Positions 26,403 through 39,392 of a DNA stretch of 64,000 bases are shown one piece after another. The notes under the pieces were generated by a model. That model was not told the origin of the DNA. It searched no databases and worked only from the letters and a program-made list of their open reading frames with translations. The DNA is from Roseovarius mucosus (GTDB lineage: Bacteria > Pseudomonadota > Alphaproteobacteria > Rhodobacterales > Rhodobacteraceae). The translations under genes were made by a program, and so were the position numbers. Positions within the stretch are counted from its first letter, which is position 1, and every line of letters starts with the position of its first letter. The DNA is taken from contig NZ_CP020474.1 in NCBI RefSeq assembly GCF_002080415.1, positions 1,420,001 through 1,484,000 of the forward strand, written 5' to 3'.

Positions 26403-26433
26403 CCCCGGCGCGGCGAGCAGACCGCGGCCGGGG
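26403..26433 (-). terminator. Terminator of the LysR-type gene
   Basis: On the minus strand a GC-rich, slightly bulged stem (CCCCGGCCGCGG with CCGCGCCGGGG) is followed by TTTTTC. It lies 34 bases after the regulator stop. Confidence 0.75.
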
Positions 26434-26467
26434 CAGGCACCCGCCATGCGTGGCGAGGAGGACGACG

Positions 26468-27373
26468 TTACCAGTCCACCGGGCCTTTATCGGCGAATTG
26501 ATGGACCAGAAAATCTATAAAGGCGCGCACCTTGGGCTGGGTGAACCGGCCCGGCGGGTAGACCGCGTAAATGCCCTGCAATTCCAGAGGCAACTCGGGC
26601 ATCGCATCTTCGACCAGCCCATCCGCCATCGCACGGGAATAAAGGAAGGAAGGAAGATAGGCGATACCCAAGCCAGAAATCGCGGCATTCAGCAGGGATT
26701 GCCCGTCATTCACACTTAGACCACCCGCCGTGCGCACCTGACGCTTTTCCCCCGAAGGCGCGGTCAGCTTCCATACCGCCCCGCCCGCTTGGCTAGAGTA
26801 ATGCAAGAGCTTGTGTTCGTTCAGATCGTCGATCTTTTGCGGCCGCCCATGTTTTTGGAAATAGCCGGGGCTGGCGATCATGCGCTTGGTGGTCTCGGTC
26901 AGTTTCCGCGCCCGCAGGGTGCTGTCCTCCAGCTCTCCGATGCGCACGGCCATGTCAAAGCCTTCTGAAATCAGCTCAACATAGCGGTTATTCAGCACCA
27001 TGTTGACGGTGATATCGGGGAATTCATCAAGGAACTGGCCCAGAACCGGGCTGAGATGATTGACCCCGAAATCTGTCGCCACAGAGATGCGCAACAGGCC
27101 AGAGGGATCGGATTGCATCGAACTCACCAGCGCGTCCGCTTCGCCCGCGTCGTTGAGCACGCGCAAGGCCCGGTCGTAATAGGCTAGGCCGATTTCAGTC
27201 GGGCTGACACGCCGCGTGGTGCGGTTCAGCAATCTTGCCCCCAAACGCGCCTCAAGCGACGACACGTGCTTGGACACGGCGGATTTTGATATGCCCATCT
27301 TACGGGCCGCGTCGGTAAATCCGCCCTGATCCACCACGGTGGCGAAGGCTTCCATTTCGGTCAGGCGATCCAT
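26468..27373 (-). CDS. LysR-family transcriptional regulator
   Basis: A 301-residue LysR-type regulator. The N-terminal winged helix is FATVVDQGGFTDAARKMGIS followed by KSAVSKHVSSLEARLGARLL, and the effector domain follows from about residue 90. Similarity is to the CrgA/DsdC-like branch that often controls reductase or efflux genes. The open frame before 27373 adds 32 residues with no family likeness. It is divergent from the DUF4399 gene and upstream of the FMN reductase; either could be its target. Confidence 0.92.
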   Translation of the reverse strand: MDRLTEMEAFATVVDQGGFTDAARKMGISKSAVSKHVSSLEARLGARLLNRTTRRVSPTEIGLAYYDRALRVLNDAGEADALVSSMQSDPSGLLRISVATDFGVNHLSPVLGQFLDEFPDITVNMVLNNRYVELISEGFDMAVRIGELEDSTLRARKLTETTKRMIASPGYFQKHGRPQKIDDLNEHKLLHYSSQAGGAVWKLTAPSGEKRQVRTAGGLSVNDGQSLLNAAISGLGIAYLPSFLYSRAMADGLVEDAMPELPLELQGIYAVYPPGRFTQPKVRAFIDFLVHQFADKGPVDW

Positions 27374-27566
27374 CCTAATACCTCTGAATTGCGTCTTGAG
27401 GGCCTTTGTGACGGGAAAATCAGGCACAACTGGGGCGCTTGCCGGACAATATCTGGATTTCGTCGGCATCGTTCGCCAGCTGGAAACACGGAAACATCAA
27501 GCTGCGATTATTGACGGGTTAGGCCAACGCACCACCTATGTTACCATATCCTAGGGAGGAGCCACT

Positions 27567-28010
27567 ATGACACGCATCATTGCAATCACTGCCGCCACCT
27601 TTCTGAGTCTCTCATTTCCCCTCTTCGCCGGGGATACCCCCGCACCTGAAGGGGCCGAGGTCTATTTCGTCAATCTCGAGGATGGGGCCTTCGTTACAGC
27701 ACCCGTCAAAGTTATCTTTGGTCTCAAAGGCATGGGCGTGGCCCCTGCCGGCACTGAAAAAGAGGCGACAGGCCACCATCACATTCTGGTCAACCGCCCG
27801 CCCTTGGGCGAAGGGCCGGACGGGGAGCAAGAGCTGACCGTCGGCCTGCCCGCGGATGAGTATCACCGCCATTTCGGCGGCGGTCAGACAGAGGCAACGC
27901 TTGATCTGGCACCGGGCACGCATACGCTGCAACTGGTGATGGGCGACCTCAACCATGTGCCGCACGCCCCACCCGTGGTGTCCGACGTGATCACGATCAC
28001 CGTCGAATAA
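27567..28010 (+). CDS. DUF4399 periplasmic protein
   Basis: A 147-residue secreted protein (signal peptide residues 1-21, ending PLFAG) of the DUF4399 family. It contains the family's His-rich motifs ATGHHHILVN and GDLNHVPH, and a beta-sandwich-like pattern ending VSDVITITVE. Function is unknown; clustered histidines make metal binding possible but that is inference. A good Shine-Dalgarno (GGGAGGAG) precedes the ATG. Its stop is only six bases from the end of the convergent fadH gene. Confidence 0.85.
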   Translation: MTRIIAITAATFLSLSFPLFAGDTPAPEGAEVYFVNLEDGAFVTAPVKVIFGLKGMGVAPAGTEKEATGHHHILVNRPPLGEGPDGEQELTVGLPADEYHRHFGGGQTEATLDLAPGTHTLQLVMGDLNHVPHAPPVVSDVITITVE

Positions 28011-28016
28011 ACCGCG

Positions 28017-31114
<3,098 letters not shown>

Positions 31115-31254
31115 AGGGGTCATCCTGTCATTGATGCGGGTTTGCGCGCCTTATAGGTGGGTGGGCACGGCTTGTCACCTGCCCGATGCTGCGCTGCGGC
31201 ATAAAATCCCAAAGCGGGGTTGGTCGAAAAGGTAATTTTTGCGGATCAAAACGG

Positions 31255-31283
31255 TTGACTCACCCCAGCGCACTCCCTAGCTA
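31255..31283 (+). promoter_or_regulatory. Sigma70-type groESL promoter
   Basis: TTGACT (31255-31260), a 17-base spacer and TAGCTA (31278-31283) form a good housekeeping promoter. Transcription would begin near 31290, placing the CIRCE operator at the very start of the message. Confidence 0.75.
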
Positions 31284-31290
31284 TGCGCCG

Positions 31291-31317
31291 TTAGCACTCG
31301 AACCCCATGAGTGCTAA
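31291..31317 (+). promoter_or_regulatory. CIRCE operator (HrcA site)
   Basis: TTAGCACTC, nine bases, GAGTGCTAA: a perfect match to the CIRCE consensus bound by the HrcA repressor. Located 55 bases before groES, it predicts heat induction through HrcA. Confidence 0.97.
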
Positions 31318-31371
31318 TGATCTCCAAACGGGGATCATTAGGGAGTAACTTTGAGCCAAGGAGCCTCAGAG

Positions 31372-31659
31372 ATGGCATTTAAACCGCTGCATGACCGCGT
31401 GCTTGTCCGCCGCGTTGAAAGCGAAGCTAAAACCGCGGGCGGGTTGATCATTCCCGACAGCGCCAAAGAAAAACCGAGCCAGGGCCAAGTTGTGTCCTGC
31501 GGCGATGGCGCCCGCAAGGACAATGGCGAACTGATCGCAATGGCCGTCAAGGCTGGCGACACCATTCTGTTCGGCAAATGGTCCGGCACCGAAGTCACGG
31601 TCGACGGCGAAGAGCTGTTGATCATGAAGGAAAGCGACATTCTGGGCGTGATTTCGTAA
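31372..31659 (+). CDS. groES: GroES co-chaperonin
   Basis: The 95-residue 10-kDa lid of the GroEL chamber. The start [14 protein letters not shown], the mobile loop ([19 protein letters not shown]) and the C-terminal end [13 protein letters not shown] are canonical. AAGGAG lies nine bases before the ATG; seven extra in-frame codons upstream are not needed. It is followed 54 bases later by groEL and preceded by a CIRCE operator and a sigma70 promoter. Confidence 0.98.
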   Translation: MAFKPLHDRVLVRRVESEAKTAGGLIIPDSAKEKPSQGQVVSCGDGARKDNGELIAMAVKAGDTILFGKWSGTEVTVDGEELLIMKESDILGVIS

Positions 31660-31680
31660 GGGCATTCCCCCTTACGCTGA

Positions 31681-33354
<1,674 letters not shown>

Positions 33355-33381
33355 ATCACGCTTGCCTTGTGCAATCGGATC

Positions 33382-33410
33382 GGGGCTGCCTTCGGGCGGC
33401 CCCTTTTTTT
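33382..33410 (+). terminator. groESL terminator
   Basis: GGGGCTGCC, a TTCG-type loop and GGCGGCCCC (one G-T pair) followed by TTTTTTT, 28 bases after the groEL stop. A textbook rho-independent terminator. Confidence 0.92.
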
Positions 33411-33522
33411 GGACGGTGACCGGGCAGCAAATACGTAACCTAAACACCGAAAATTCCCCATTCCAGAGATTGAAACCCGCGATAATCTAGCGCTGTTCAA
33501 CAAGTTCAGCAGGTGGTTTCCA

Positions 33523-34206
33523 ATGCAAAAGCAACTGGCCGAGTTTATCGGCACTTTCACTCTTGTTCTCTTTGGCTGTGGGGCGGCGGTGCTTGCCGGG
33601 GGCGATATCGGCCTTGCAGGCATCAGCTTTTCCTTTGGCTTTGCCCTGATTGGCATGGCCTATGGCATCGGTCCGGTTTCGGGCTGCCATATCAACCCAG
33701 CGGTATCGTTGGGGGCGGTTGCGGCGGGCCGCATGTCCCTGACCACGGCGGCGGGCTATATCGTGGCGCAAATCCTGGGCGCTGTGGCAGGGGCCTTCGT
33801 GTTGATGACGATCGCAAGCGGCAAGGCGGATTACAGCCTTGCCCAAAACGGGCTGGGCCAGAATGGCTGGGGTCCGGGCTATCTGGGCGAATACACCATG
33901 ACGGCGGCTTTCCTTTTCGAGGTCGTGGCGAGTTTTCTGTTCATGGTCGTGATCCTTGGGGCCACCGGCAAAGGCGCACCCGCGCATCTGGCGGGGCTGG
34001 CCATCGGCATTGCCCTTGTGGTGATCCACCTCGTCGGCATCAACGTGACAGGCGTTTCGGTCAATCCGGCGCGCTCGATCGGGCCTGCGGTATTCGTCGG
34101 CGGCACCGCATTGGCGCAACTGTGGCTCTTCATCGTCGCCCCGGTGATCGGCACCGTCGCGGCGGGCCTGCTCTTTCGCAGCGGCCAGTTGGATGCGCAA
34201 AGCTGA
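33523..34206 (+). CDS. aqpZ: Aquaporin (AqpZ-like)
   Basis: A 227-residue MIP-family channel with six membrane helices. Both pore motifs are intact: CHINPAVSLG in the first half and VSVNPARSIGPA in the second. The narrow, aromatic/arginine-type features (Phe near FSFGFAL, His in VVIHLVGINVTG, Arg after the second NPA) fit a water-selective AqpZ rather than a glycerol channel. AGCAGG precedes the ATG. It is monocistronic, with a hairpin terminator after the stop. Confidence 0.93.
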   Translation: MQKQLAEFIGTFTLVLFGCGAAVLAGGDIGLAGISFSFGFALIGMAYGIGPVSGCHINPAVSLGAVAAGRMSLTTAAGYIVAQILGAVAGAFVLMTIASGKADYSLAQNGLGQNGWGPGYLGEYTMTAAFLFEVVASFLFMVVILGATGKGAPAHLAGLAIGIALVVIHLVGINVTGVSVNPARSIGPAVFVGGTALAQLWLFIVAPVIGTVAAGLLFRSGQLDAQS

Positions 34207-34220
34207 GCAATCGGCATCTG

Positions 34221-34243
34221 GGGTCGCCCAAGGGCGGCCCTTT
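34221..34243 (+). terminator. Aquaporin gene terminator
   Basis: GGGTCGCCC and GGGCGGCCC (one G-T pair, two-base loop) followed by TTT, 15 bases after the stop codon. Confidence 0.7.
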
Positions 34244-34362
34244 CCCGGCGCGGGCAAGATCCGGCGGAAAGGTCGGGATTTGAGCATCTGTAGACCGAGG
34301 AAAGCGGGCAGCTTCACGATCATCTGACTATACCCTGCGCGTCAGAGCGGGTAGCAACAGGC

Positions 34363-35241
34363 ATGCGCCTTTTTCTTTTGACCGCCCTCACCATGATCGC
34401 CTTTGCCGCCAATTCGGTGCTGACCCGTATGGCTATTGCCGGGGGCGATATAGATGCCGTGAGCTTTGGGGTGATCCGCCTGATCTCTGGCGCGGTGATG
34501 CTGGGGCTTTTGTGCCTTGTGCTGCGCGGTGGCCTGCGCCTCTTGGGGCCGGGGCGCGCGATTGGGGTCATGGCCCTTTTGATCTATTTCTACGGATTTT
34601 CCATAGCCTACCGGGGGCTTGATGCTGGTCTGGGCGCGCTGATCCTGTTTGGCGTGGTGCAGATCATCATGTTCGCGGGGGGACTCTTCGCGCGCGAGGC
34701 AATGCCAGTACGGCGCTGGACCGGGGCCGGGCTGGCCTTTGCCGGGCTGGCGTGGCTGCTCTGGCCCGGAGGCGGACCACAGGTGAGCGTCATCCATGGC
34801 CTGCTGATGGCAGGGGCAGGCATCGGCTGGGGCGTCTATTCGTTGACGGGGCGCAAATCAGGCGATGCGCTGATGGCCACGGCCGCCAATTTCATCTGGG
34901 CCGCGCCCGTGGGCCTCTTGGTCGGCTGGCTGGTGCCCAAGGGGGCCGAGGGAATCGTGATCGGGCCGCAGGGCGTCTTGCTTGCGGTGCTGTCGGGGGC
35001 GGTGACATCCGGTTTGGGCTACGCGCTCTGGTATAGCCTTCTGCCTCGGTTGGCGGCCTCGGTTGCGGCGGTGGCACAACTGACCGTGCCGGTCATTGCC
35101 ATGGCAGGCGGCATGCTGTTCTTGGGCGAGGCGCTGAGCGCCGAATTCGTGCTGGCAAGCGCGCTGGTGCTGGGCGGCGTTGCGGTCTCGGTCATCCCGA
35201 TGCGCCCTCAGGGGCCAACGATTTCCTCCAAAGGATCGTAA
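34363..35241 (+). CDS. DMT-superfamily EamA transporter
   Basis: A 292-residue ten-helix transporter with two EamA halves (start LLTALTMIAFAANSVLTRMAI; second half LLMAGAGIGWGVYSLTGRKS). It is only distantly like the DMT gene at 20.7 kb. Substrate unknown. Its last 34 bases overlap the 3' end of the Nudix gene on the opposite strand, an unusual tail-to-tail overlap that would pair the two messages. Confidence 0.88.
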   Translation: MRLFLLTALTMIAFAANSVLTRMAIAGGDIDAVSFGVIRLISGAVMLGLLCLVLRGGLRLLGPGRAIGVMALLIYFYGFSIAYRGLDAGLGALILFGVVQIIMFAGGLFAREAMPVRRWTGAGLAFAGLAWLLWPGGGPQVSVIHGLLMAGAGIGWGVYSLTGRKSGDALMATAANFIWAAPVGLLVGWLVPKGAEGIVIGPQGVLLAVLSGAVTSGLGYALWYSLLPRLAASVAAVAQLTVPVIAMAGGMLFLGEALSAEFVLASALVLGGVAVSVIPMRPQGPTISSKGS

Positions 35242-35651
35242 CCCATGCCGCGCTGAAAGGCGACGCGCGCGAGACTGTCGGGCTTGAACCGGAGGTTCCC
35301 CATCTCCGCCTCTGTCACCCAACGCCTGCGGGTTACAATCTGCTCGGGATCGCGCCAATCCTCCGAAAGCGCTCCTGCAGTCACCGTGCAACGAAAGAAC
35401 ACCTCGACCTGATGAAAGCCTGTGGCGGGCGCATGAAACTCGTTGATCAGGCAGGGTGTGCCCACGCGGATCGTCAATCCGGTCTCCTCATGGACCTCTC
35501 GCATCAGGTTCTCGGGCAGCGATGTGCCCAGCTCGACCCCGCCGCCCGGCGCACACCACAGCGTGCTGGCGGCATCGGCATAGGCATTGACCAGCAACAA
35601 CCTCCCCTGATCCACAATCACGGCGCGGGCAGCAAGGCGGGGCGAAGGCAT
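35208..35651 (-). CDS. Nudix hydrolase with altered Nudix box
   Basis: A 147-residue Nudix protein. The helix motif REVHEETGL with the metal-binding Glu residues is intact in GGGVELGTSLPENLMREV onward, but the first conserved Glu of the box is replaced by Thr (LGTS). Members cleave nucleoside diphosphate-X compounds; the substrate is unknown. The start is taken at MPSPRLAARAV (35651), since the open frame upstream runs into the divergent ThDP-enzyme leader. It overlaps the DMT gene by 34 bases at the 3' end. Confidence 0.85.
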   Translation of the reverse strand: MPSPRLAARAVIVDQGRLLLVNAYADAASTLWCAPGGGVELGTSLPENLMREVHEETGLTIRVGTPCLINEFHAPATGFHQVEVFFRCTVTAGALSEDWRDPEQIVTRRRWVTEAEMGNLRFKPDSLARVAFQRGMGYDPLEEIVGP

Positions 35652-35774
35652 GAGAACACCTGAGGCAAAGATCGACTGGGCCAACCCTAGGCGGCAGGTC
35701 GACCGGTGAAAAGGGGTTGTCTTTGCCCCCCGCCTTGGGCCAGCTTGCGCGCGACCAAGACAAAGGAGCAGGAC

Positions 35775-37460
35775 ATGGGAACCAACACGCGCAACGGCGG
35801 ACAATTGCTGGTGGATTGCCTGCTGGCATTGGGGGCGCGGCACAGTTTCGGCGTGCCGGGCGAGAGCTATCTTGCGGTATTGGATGCCTTGCACGACACA
35901 GCCGGGCGGCTTGATTTCACCCTATGCCGCCAAGAGGGCGGAGCCGCCTTTATGGCCGCCGCCTACGGCAAGCTGACGGGCCGTCCTGGCATCTGTTGGG
36001 TCACGCGCGGGCCGGGGGCGACCAATGCCGCAATCGGGGTGCACACCGCGATGCAGGATAGTGCGCCGATGATCCTTTTTGTGGGTCAGGTAGGCACCGA
36101 TATGAAAGGGCGCGAGGCATTCCAAGAGCTGGACTACCGCGCCGTGTTTGGCACGATGGTGAAATGGGCGGTCGAGATTGATCAGGTGGGCCGCATCCCC
36201 GAAATCGTGGCGCGGGCGTGGAAAACCGCCGTGACGGGCCGCCCCGGCCCGGTGGTGGTGGCCCTGCCCGAGGATATGCTGACCGATATGACAGAGGTGC
36301 CGCCGCTCTCCGGCCCGGGAACCTATCCAGAGCCGGAACCGGGGGCTCAGGCCATAACCAAAGCGCGCGCAATGCTGGCGGGGGCCAAGCGGCCTCTCCT
36401 TCTCTATGGCGGCTGCAACTGGACAGACGCAGGGCGCGCAGCCCTGCAAGAATTTGCAGCGGCGTCTGACATCCCGGTCGTCTCGGTCTTTCGCTATCAG
36501 GATCAGTTCGACAATCACGCGCCGGTCTTTTGCGGCGAGGCGGGCGTGGGCATGGTGCCCAATGTGCGCCGCCTCTTGGCTGAGGCGGATGTCATTCTGG
36601 CCGTCAACAACCGCTTTGGCGAGAACTCGACCGACGGATATACGGTGTTTGACCTGCCAGAGCCGCAGCAACGTCTGATCCATGTGCATGGCTCTGATCT
36701 GGAATTGGGCAAGGTCTATCAGCCGGAACTGGGCATTCAGGCCGGGCCGAATGCCTTTGCGCACGCCTTGAACGCAGGTGGGCCGGTGCAGGGGGATTGG
36801 GCCGCTTGGCGGGCCGAGGCGCGCGCCGGGTATGAGGCGGGGTTTGACCTGCCTGACCTGCCCTCGCCCGTCGATATGGGCAAGGTGACAGCCTATCTGC
36901 GCAAGGTTCTGCCCGACGATGCGATCATCACCAATGGCGCAGGCAATTTTGCGATCTGGTCAGGGCGGTTCCTGAAATACGGGGCTGCGATGCGCCTCTT
37001 GGCTCCGCAATCCGGGGCCATGGGCTATGGCATCCCAGCGGCGATTGCCGCCAAAGTCGTGCATCCAGAGCGGCGCGTGCTCTGCTTTGCGGGGGATGGT
37101 GATTTTCAGATGACCTGTCAGGAATTGGCCACCGCCGCACAGGCGGGGGCGCAGCCGGTCATCCTTATCCTTAACAATGGCATCTACGGCACCATCCGCG
37201 CGCATCAGGAACGCAACTATCCCGAACGCGTCTCGGGCACGGATATGGTCAATCCCGATTTTTCGGCCCTCGCGCGCGCCTATGGCTTTCACGCCGAGCG
37301 GGTGGAGCGCACCGAGGATTTCGCAGATGCGTTCACCCGCGCCTGCGCCTCGCCGACCGGTGCCGTGCTCGATCTTGTGATCTCGACCGAGGCGCTGACC
37401 CCGCGCATGACGCTCAGCCAGATGCGTGCAGCAGGCTTGGCCAAACGCGACGGCGCGTGA
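35775..37460 (+). CDS. Thiamine-diphosphate enzyme, acetolactate-synthase-like
   Basis: A 561-residue ThDP enzyme with the three-domain layout of acetolactate synthase large subunits. The N-terminal pyrimidine-binding domain has FGVPGESYLAVLDAL and catalytic Glu in CRQEGGAAFMAAAYG, and the diphosphate-binding motif is GDGDFQMTCQELATA ending LNN. No regulatory-subunit (ilvH) gene follows, so it is probably not the biosynthetic AHAS; related proteins act on benzoylformate, glyoxylate or oxalyl-CoA. AAAGGAG precedes the ATG. A lipase-like gene and phnM follow on the same strand. Confidence 0.85.
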   Translation: MGTNTRNGGQLLVDCLLALGARHSFGVPGESYLAVLDALHDTAGRLDFTLCRQEGGAAFMAAAYGKLTGRPGICWVTRGPGATNAAIGVHTAMQDSAPMILFVGQVGTDMKGREAFQELDYRAVFGTMVKWAVEIDQVGRIPEIVARAWKTAVTGRPGPVVVALPEDMLTDMTEVPPLSGPGTYPEPEPGAQAITKARAMLAGAKRPLLLYGGCNWTDAGRAALQEFAAASDIPVVSVFRYQDQFDNHAPVFCGEAGVGMVPNVRRLLAEADVILAVNNRFGENSTDGYTVFDLPEPQQRLIHVHGSDLELGKVYQPELGIQAGPNAFAHALNAGGPVQGDWAAWRAEARAGYEAGFDLPDLPSPVDMGKVTAYLRKVLPDDAIITNGAGNFAIWSGRFLKYGAAMRLLAPQSGAMGYGIPAAIAAKVVHPERRVLCFAGDGDFQMTCQELATAAQAGAQPVILILNNGIYGTIRAHQERNYPERVSGTDMVNPDFSALARAYGFHAERVERTEDFADAFTRACASPTGAVLDLVISTEALTPRMTLSQMRAAGLAKRDGA

Positions 37461-37499
37461 CCCCTGTTCAGCACGGGCATTTGCGCCTATGGGGACGAC

Positions 37500-38228
37500 A
37501 TGAGCAGAATGACCATCCTTGCAGGCCTGATTTTGGCCCTCTGGACCACGGCGGCGCGGGCCGATTGCGTGGTGCTCTTGCATGGGTTGGCGCGCTCGGA
37601 TGCATCTTTTGTCATCCTGCAAGAGGTGCTTGAGGCCCGCGGATATGACGTCTTCAGCCCCGATTACCCCTCGACCGAAGAGGAAATCGAGCGGCTCGCA
37701 CGCGAAACGCTGCCCTTTGCGGTCCGGGTTTGCGGCGCGACGCGGGTGCATTTCGTCACACATTCCATGGGCGGCATCCTCTTGCGGCTCTGGCTCAAGG
37801 ACAACCGCCCTGACCAGATGGGCCGGGTCGTGATGCTGGCCCCGCCCAACCATGGCAGCGAATTGGTGGATGAACTGGGCGGGCTCGAACTCTTCCGCTG
37901 GCTCAACGGGCCTGCGGGTCTTCAGCTGGAAACCGGGCCGGGCGGCGTGCCGGAAAACCTTCCGCCTGTGGATTTCGAGTTGGGGGTGATCGCCGGCACC
38001 CGCTCGCTCAACCCTTATTTTTCCAGCCTGATCGACGGGCCGGACGATGGCAAAGTCTCGGTCGCCTCAACCCGTGTCGAAGGCATGGCGGATCATATCA
38101 CTCTGCCGGTCACGCATACCTTTCTGATGAATAACCCCCTCGTGATCGCGCAGGTCGAGGAATTTCTGGCGCAGGGCCAATTCAACCATGGCCTGACGCT
38201 TGGCGATGTGCTCCTCGGGTGGAGATGA
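37500..38228 (+). CDS. Secreted alpha/beta hydrolase, lipase-like
   Basis: A 242-residue hydrolase with a signal peptide (residues 1-20, ending AARA) and a mature start [11 protein letters not shown] containing the oxyanion-hole HG. The nucleophile elbow is THSMGG (Gly-x-Ser variant HSMGG) and a late His is present in LPVTHTFLM, so a Ser-His-Asp triad is plausible. It resembles small triacylglycerol-lipase/permease-associated esterases. The stop overlaps the ribosome-binding region of phnM, so the two are coupled. Confidence 0.82.
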   Translation: MSRMTILAGLILALWTTAARADCVVLLHGLARSDASFVILQEVLEARGYDVFSPDYPSTEEEIERLARETLPFAVRVCGATRVHFVTHSMGGILLRLWLKDNRPDQMGRVVMLAPPNHGSELVDELGGLELFRWLNGPAGLQLETGPGGVPENLPPVDFELGVIAGTRSLNPYFSSLIDGPDDGKVSVASTRVEGMADHITLPVTHTFLMNNPLVIAQVEEFLAQGQFNHGLTLGDVLLGWR

Positions 38229-38230
38229 CA

Positions 38231-39379
38231 ATGACAACGCTTGAGATCACATTGCGCGGGGCACAGGTGCTGACAGCCGAGGGGCTGACTGCCTGCGACC
38301 TCTCGCTGAGCAACGGGCGGATTGCCGACGCGCCATCGGGCCGCGCGGTTGATCTGGACGGCTATATGATCCTGCCCGGCATCGTCGATATTCATGGTGA
38401 TGGGTTCGAGCGGCATCTGGCCCCCCGGCGCGGCGCGATGAAGGATCTCGCCCAAGGCATGATCGCAACCGAGGCGGAACTGGCCGCCAATGGCATCACC
38501 ACCGCTGTTCTGGCGCAGTTCTATAGCTGGGAAGGCGGCATGCGCGGGCCGGAATTCGCCGATCAGGTCTTTGCGGCCCTGACTGCGGTGCGCGAGCATG
38601 TCGAAACCGATCTGCACGCACAATTGCGCTTTGAAATGTCGCTGCTCGATGACTACCCCGCTGTCGAAGACATGGTCGCACGCCACGGCATCGGCTATGT
38701 CGTGTTCAACGACCACCTGCCGCACAAGGCACTTGCGGCGGGCAAAAAACCGCAAGGTCTGACCGGGCAAGCGCTGCGCATCGGGCGCAATCCCGAAAAG
38801 CATCTCGAATACATCCAAGACCTGCACGCGCGACTACCCGAGGTCGGCCCCGCACTGGACCGCCTTTCCACAGGTTTGGCCGCGCGCGGCGTGCGGCTGG
38901 GCAGTCATGACGATGCCACCGCCGAAGGCCGTAGGCAGGCGCGCGCGCGCGGTATGACCATCGCCGAATTCCCCGAAACGCTCGAAGCCGCAGAAGAGGC
39001 GCGCGCGGGCGGTGATGCCGTCATCATGGGCGCGCCCAATTTGGTGCGCGGGGGATCACACAAGGGCAATGTCAGCGCGGTTGATCTGGTGGCCATGGGT
39101 CTCGTGGATGCGCTGGCTTCTGATTACCATTACCCCTCGATCAGGCGCGCGGCCTTTCTTTTGGCGGATGGCGGGGTCTGTGATCTGGCGACCGCTTGGG
39201 GGCTGATATCCTCTGGTCCGGCGCGGCTTTTGGGGCTGTCGGATCGCGGCACGCTCCGCCCCGGCCAACGCGCCGATCTTGTTATCCTCGCGGCCGATAC
39301 ACGCCGCGTGGTGGCAACCATGGCTGAGGGGCGGATCAGCTATATGGCAGGCGCGGTGGCCCGCCGCTTTATCGGCTAA
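38231..39379 (+). CDS. phnM: PhnM, alpha-D-ribose 1-methylphosphonate 5-triphosphate diphosphatase
   Basis: A 382-residue amidohydrolase-fold enzyme of the C-P lyase pathway, releasing pyrophosphate from the ribosyl triphosphate. The metal-binding IVDIHGDGFERH, the conserved GSHDDAT and ASDYHYPS motifs are all present. GTG and ATG codons at 38219 and 38225 are possible, but GGAG six bases before ATG 38231 favours this start. No other phn gene is nearby, so it is either a detached member of a distant phn locus or has a different substrate. Confidence 0.9.
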   Translation: MTTLEITLRGAQVLTAEGLTACDLSLSNGRIADAPSGRAVDLDGYMILPGIVDIHGDGFERHLAPRRGAMKDLAQGMIATEAELAANGITTAVLAQFYSWEGGMRGPEFADQVFAALTAVREHVETDLHAQLRFEMSLLDDYPAVEDMVARHGIGYVVFNDHLPHKALAAGKKPQGLTGQALRIGRNPEKHLEYIQDLHARLPEVGPALDRLSTGLAARGVRLGSHDDATAEGRRQARARGMTIAEFPETLEAAEEARAGGDAVIMGAPNLVRGGSHKGNVSAVDLVAMGLVDALASDYHYPSIRRAAFLLADGGVCDLATAWGLISSGPARLLGLSDRGTLRPGQRADLVILAADTRRVVATMAEGRISYMAGAVARRFIG

Positions 39380-39392
39380 GGCACCACGCGTC

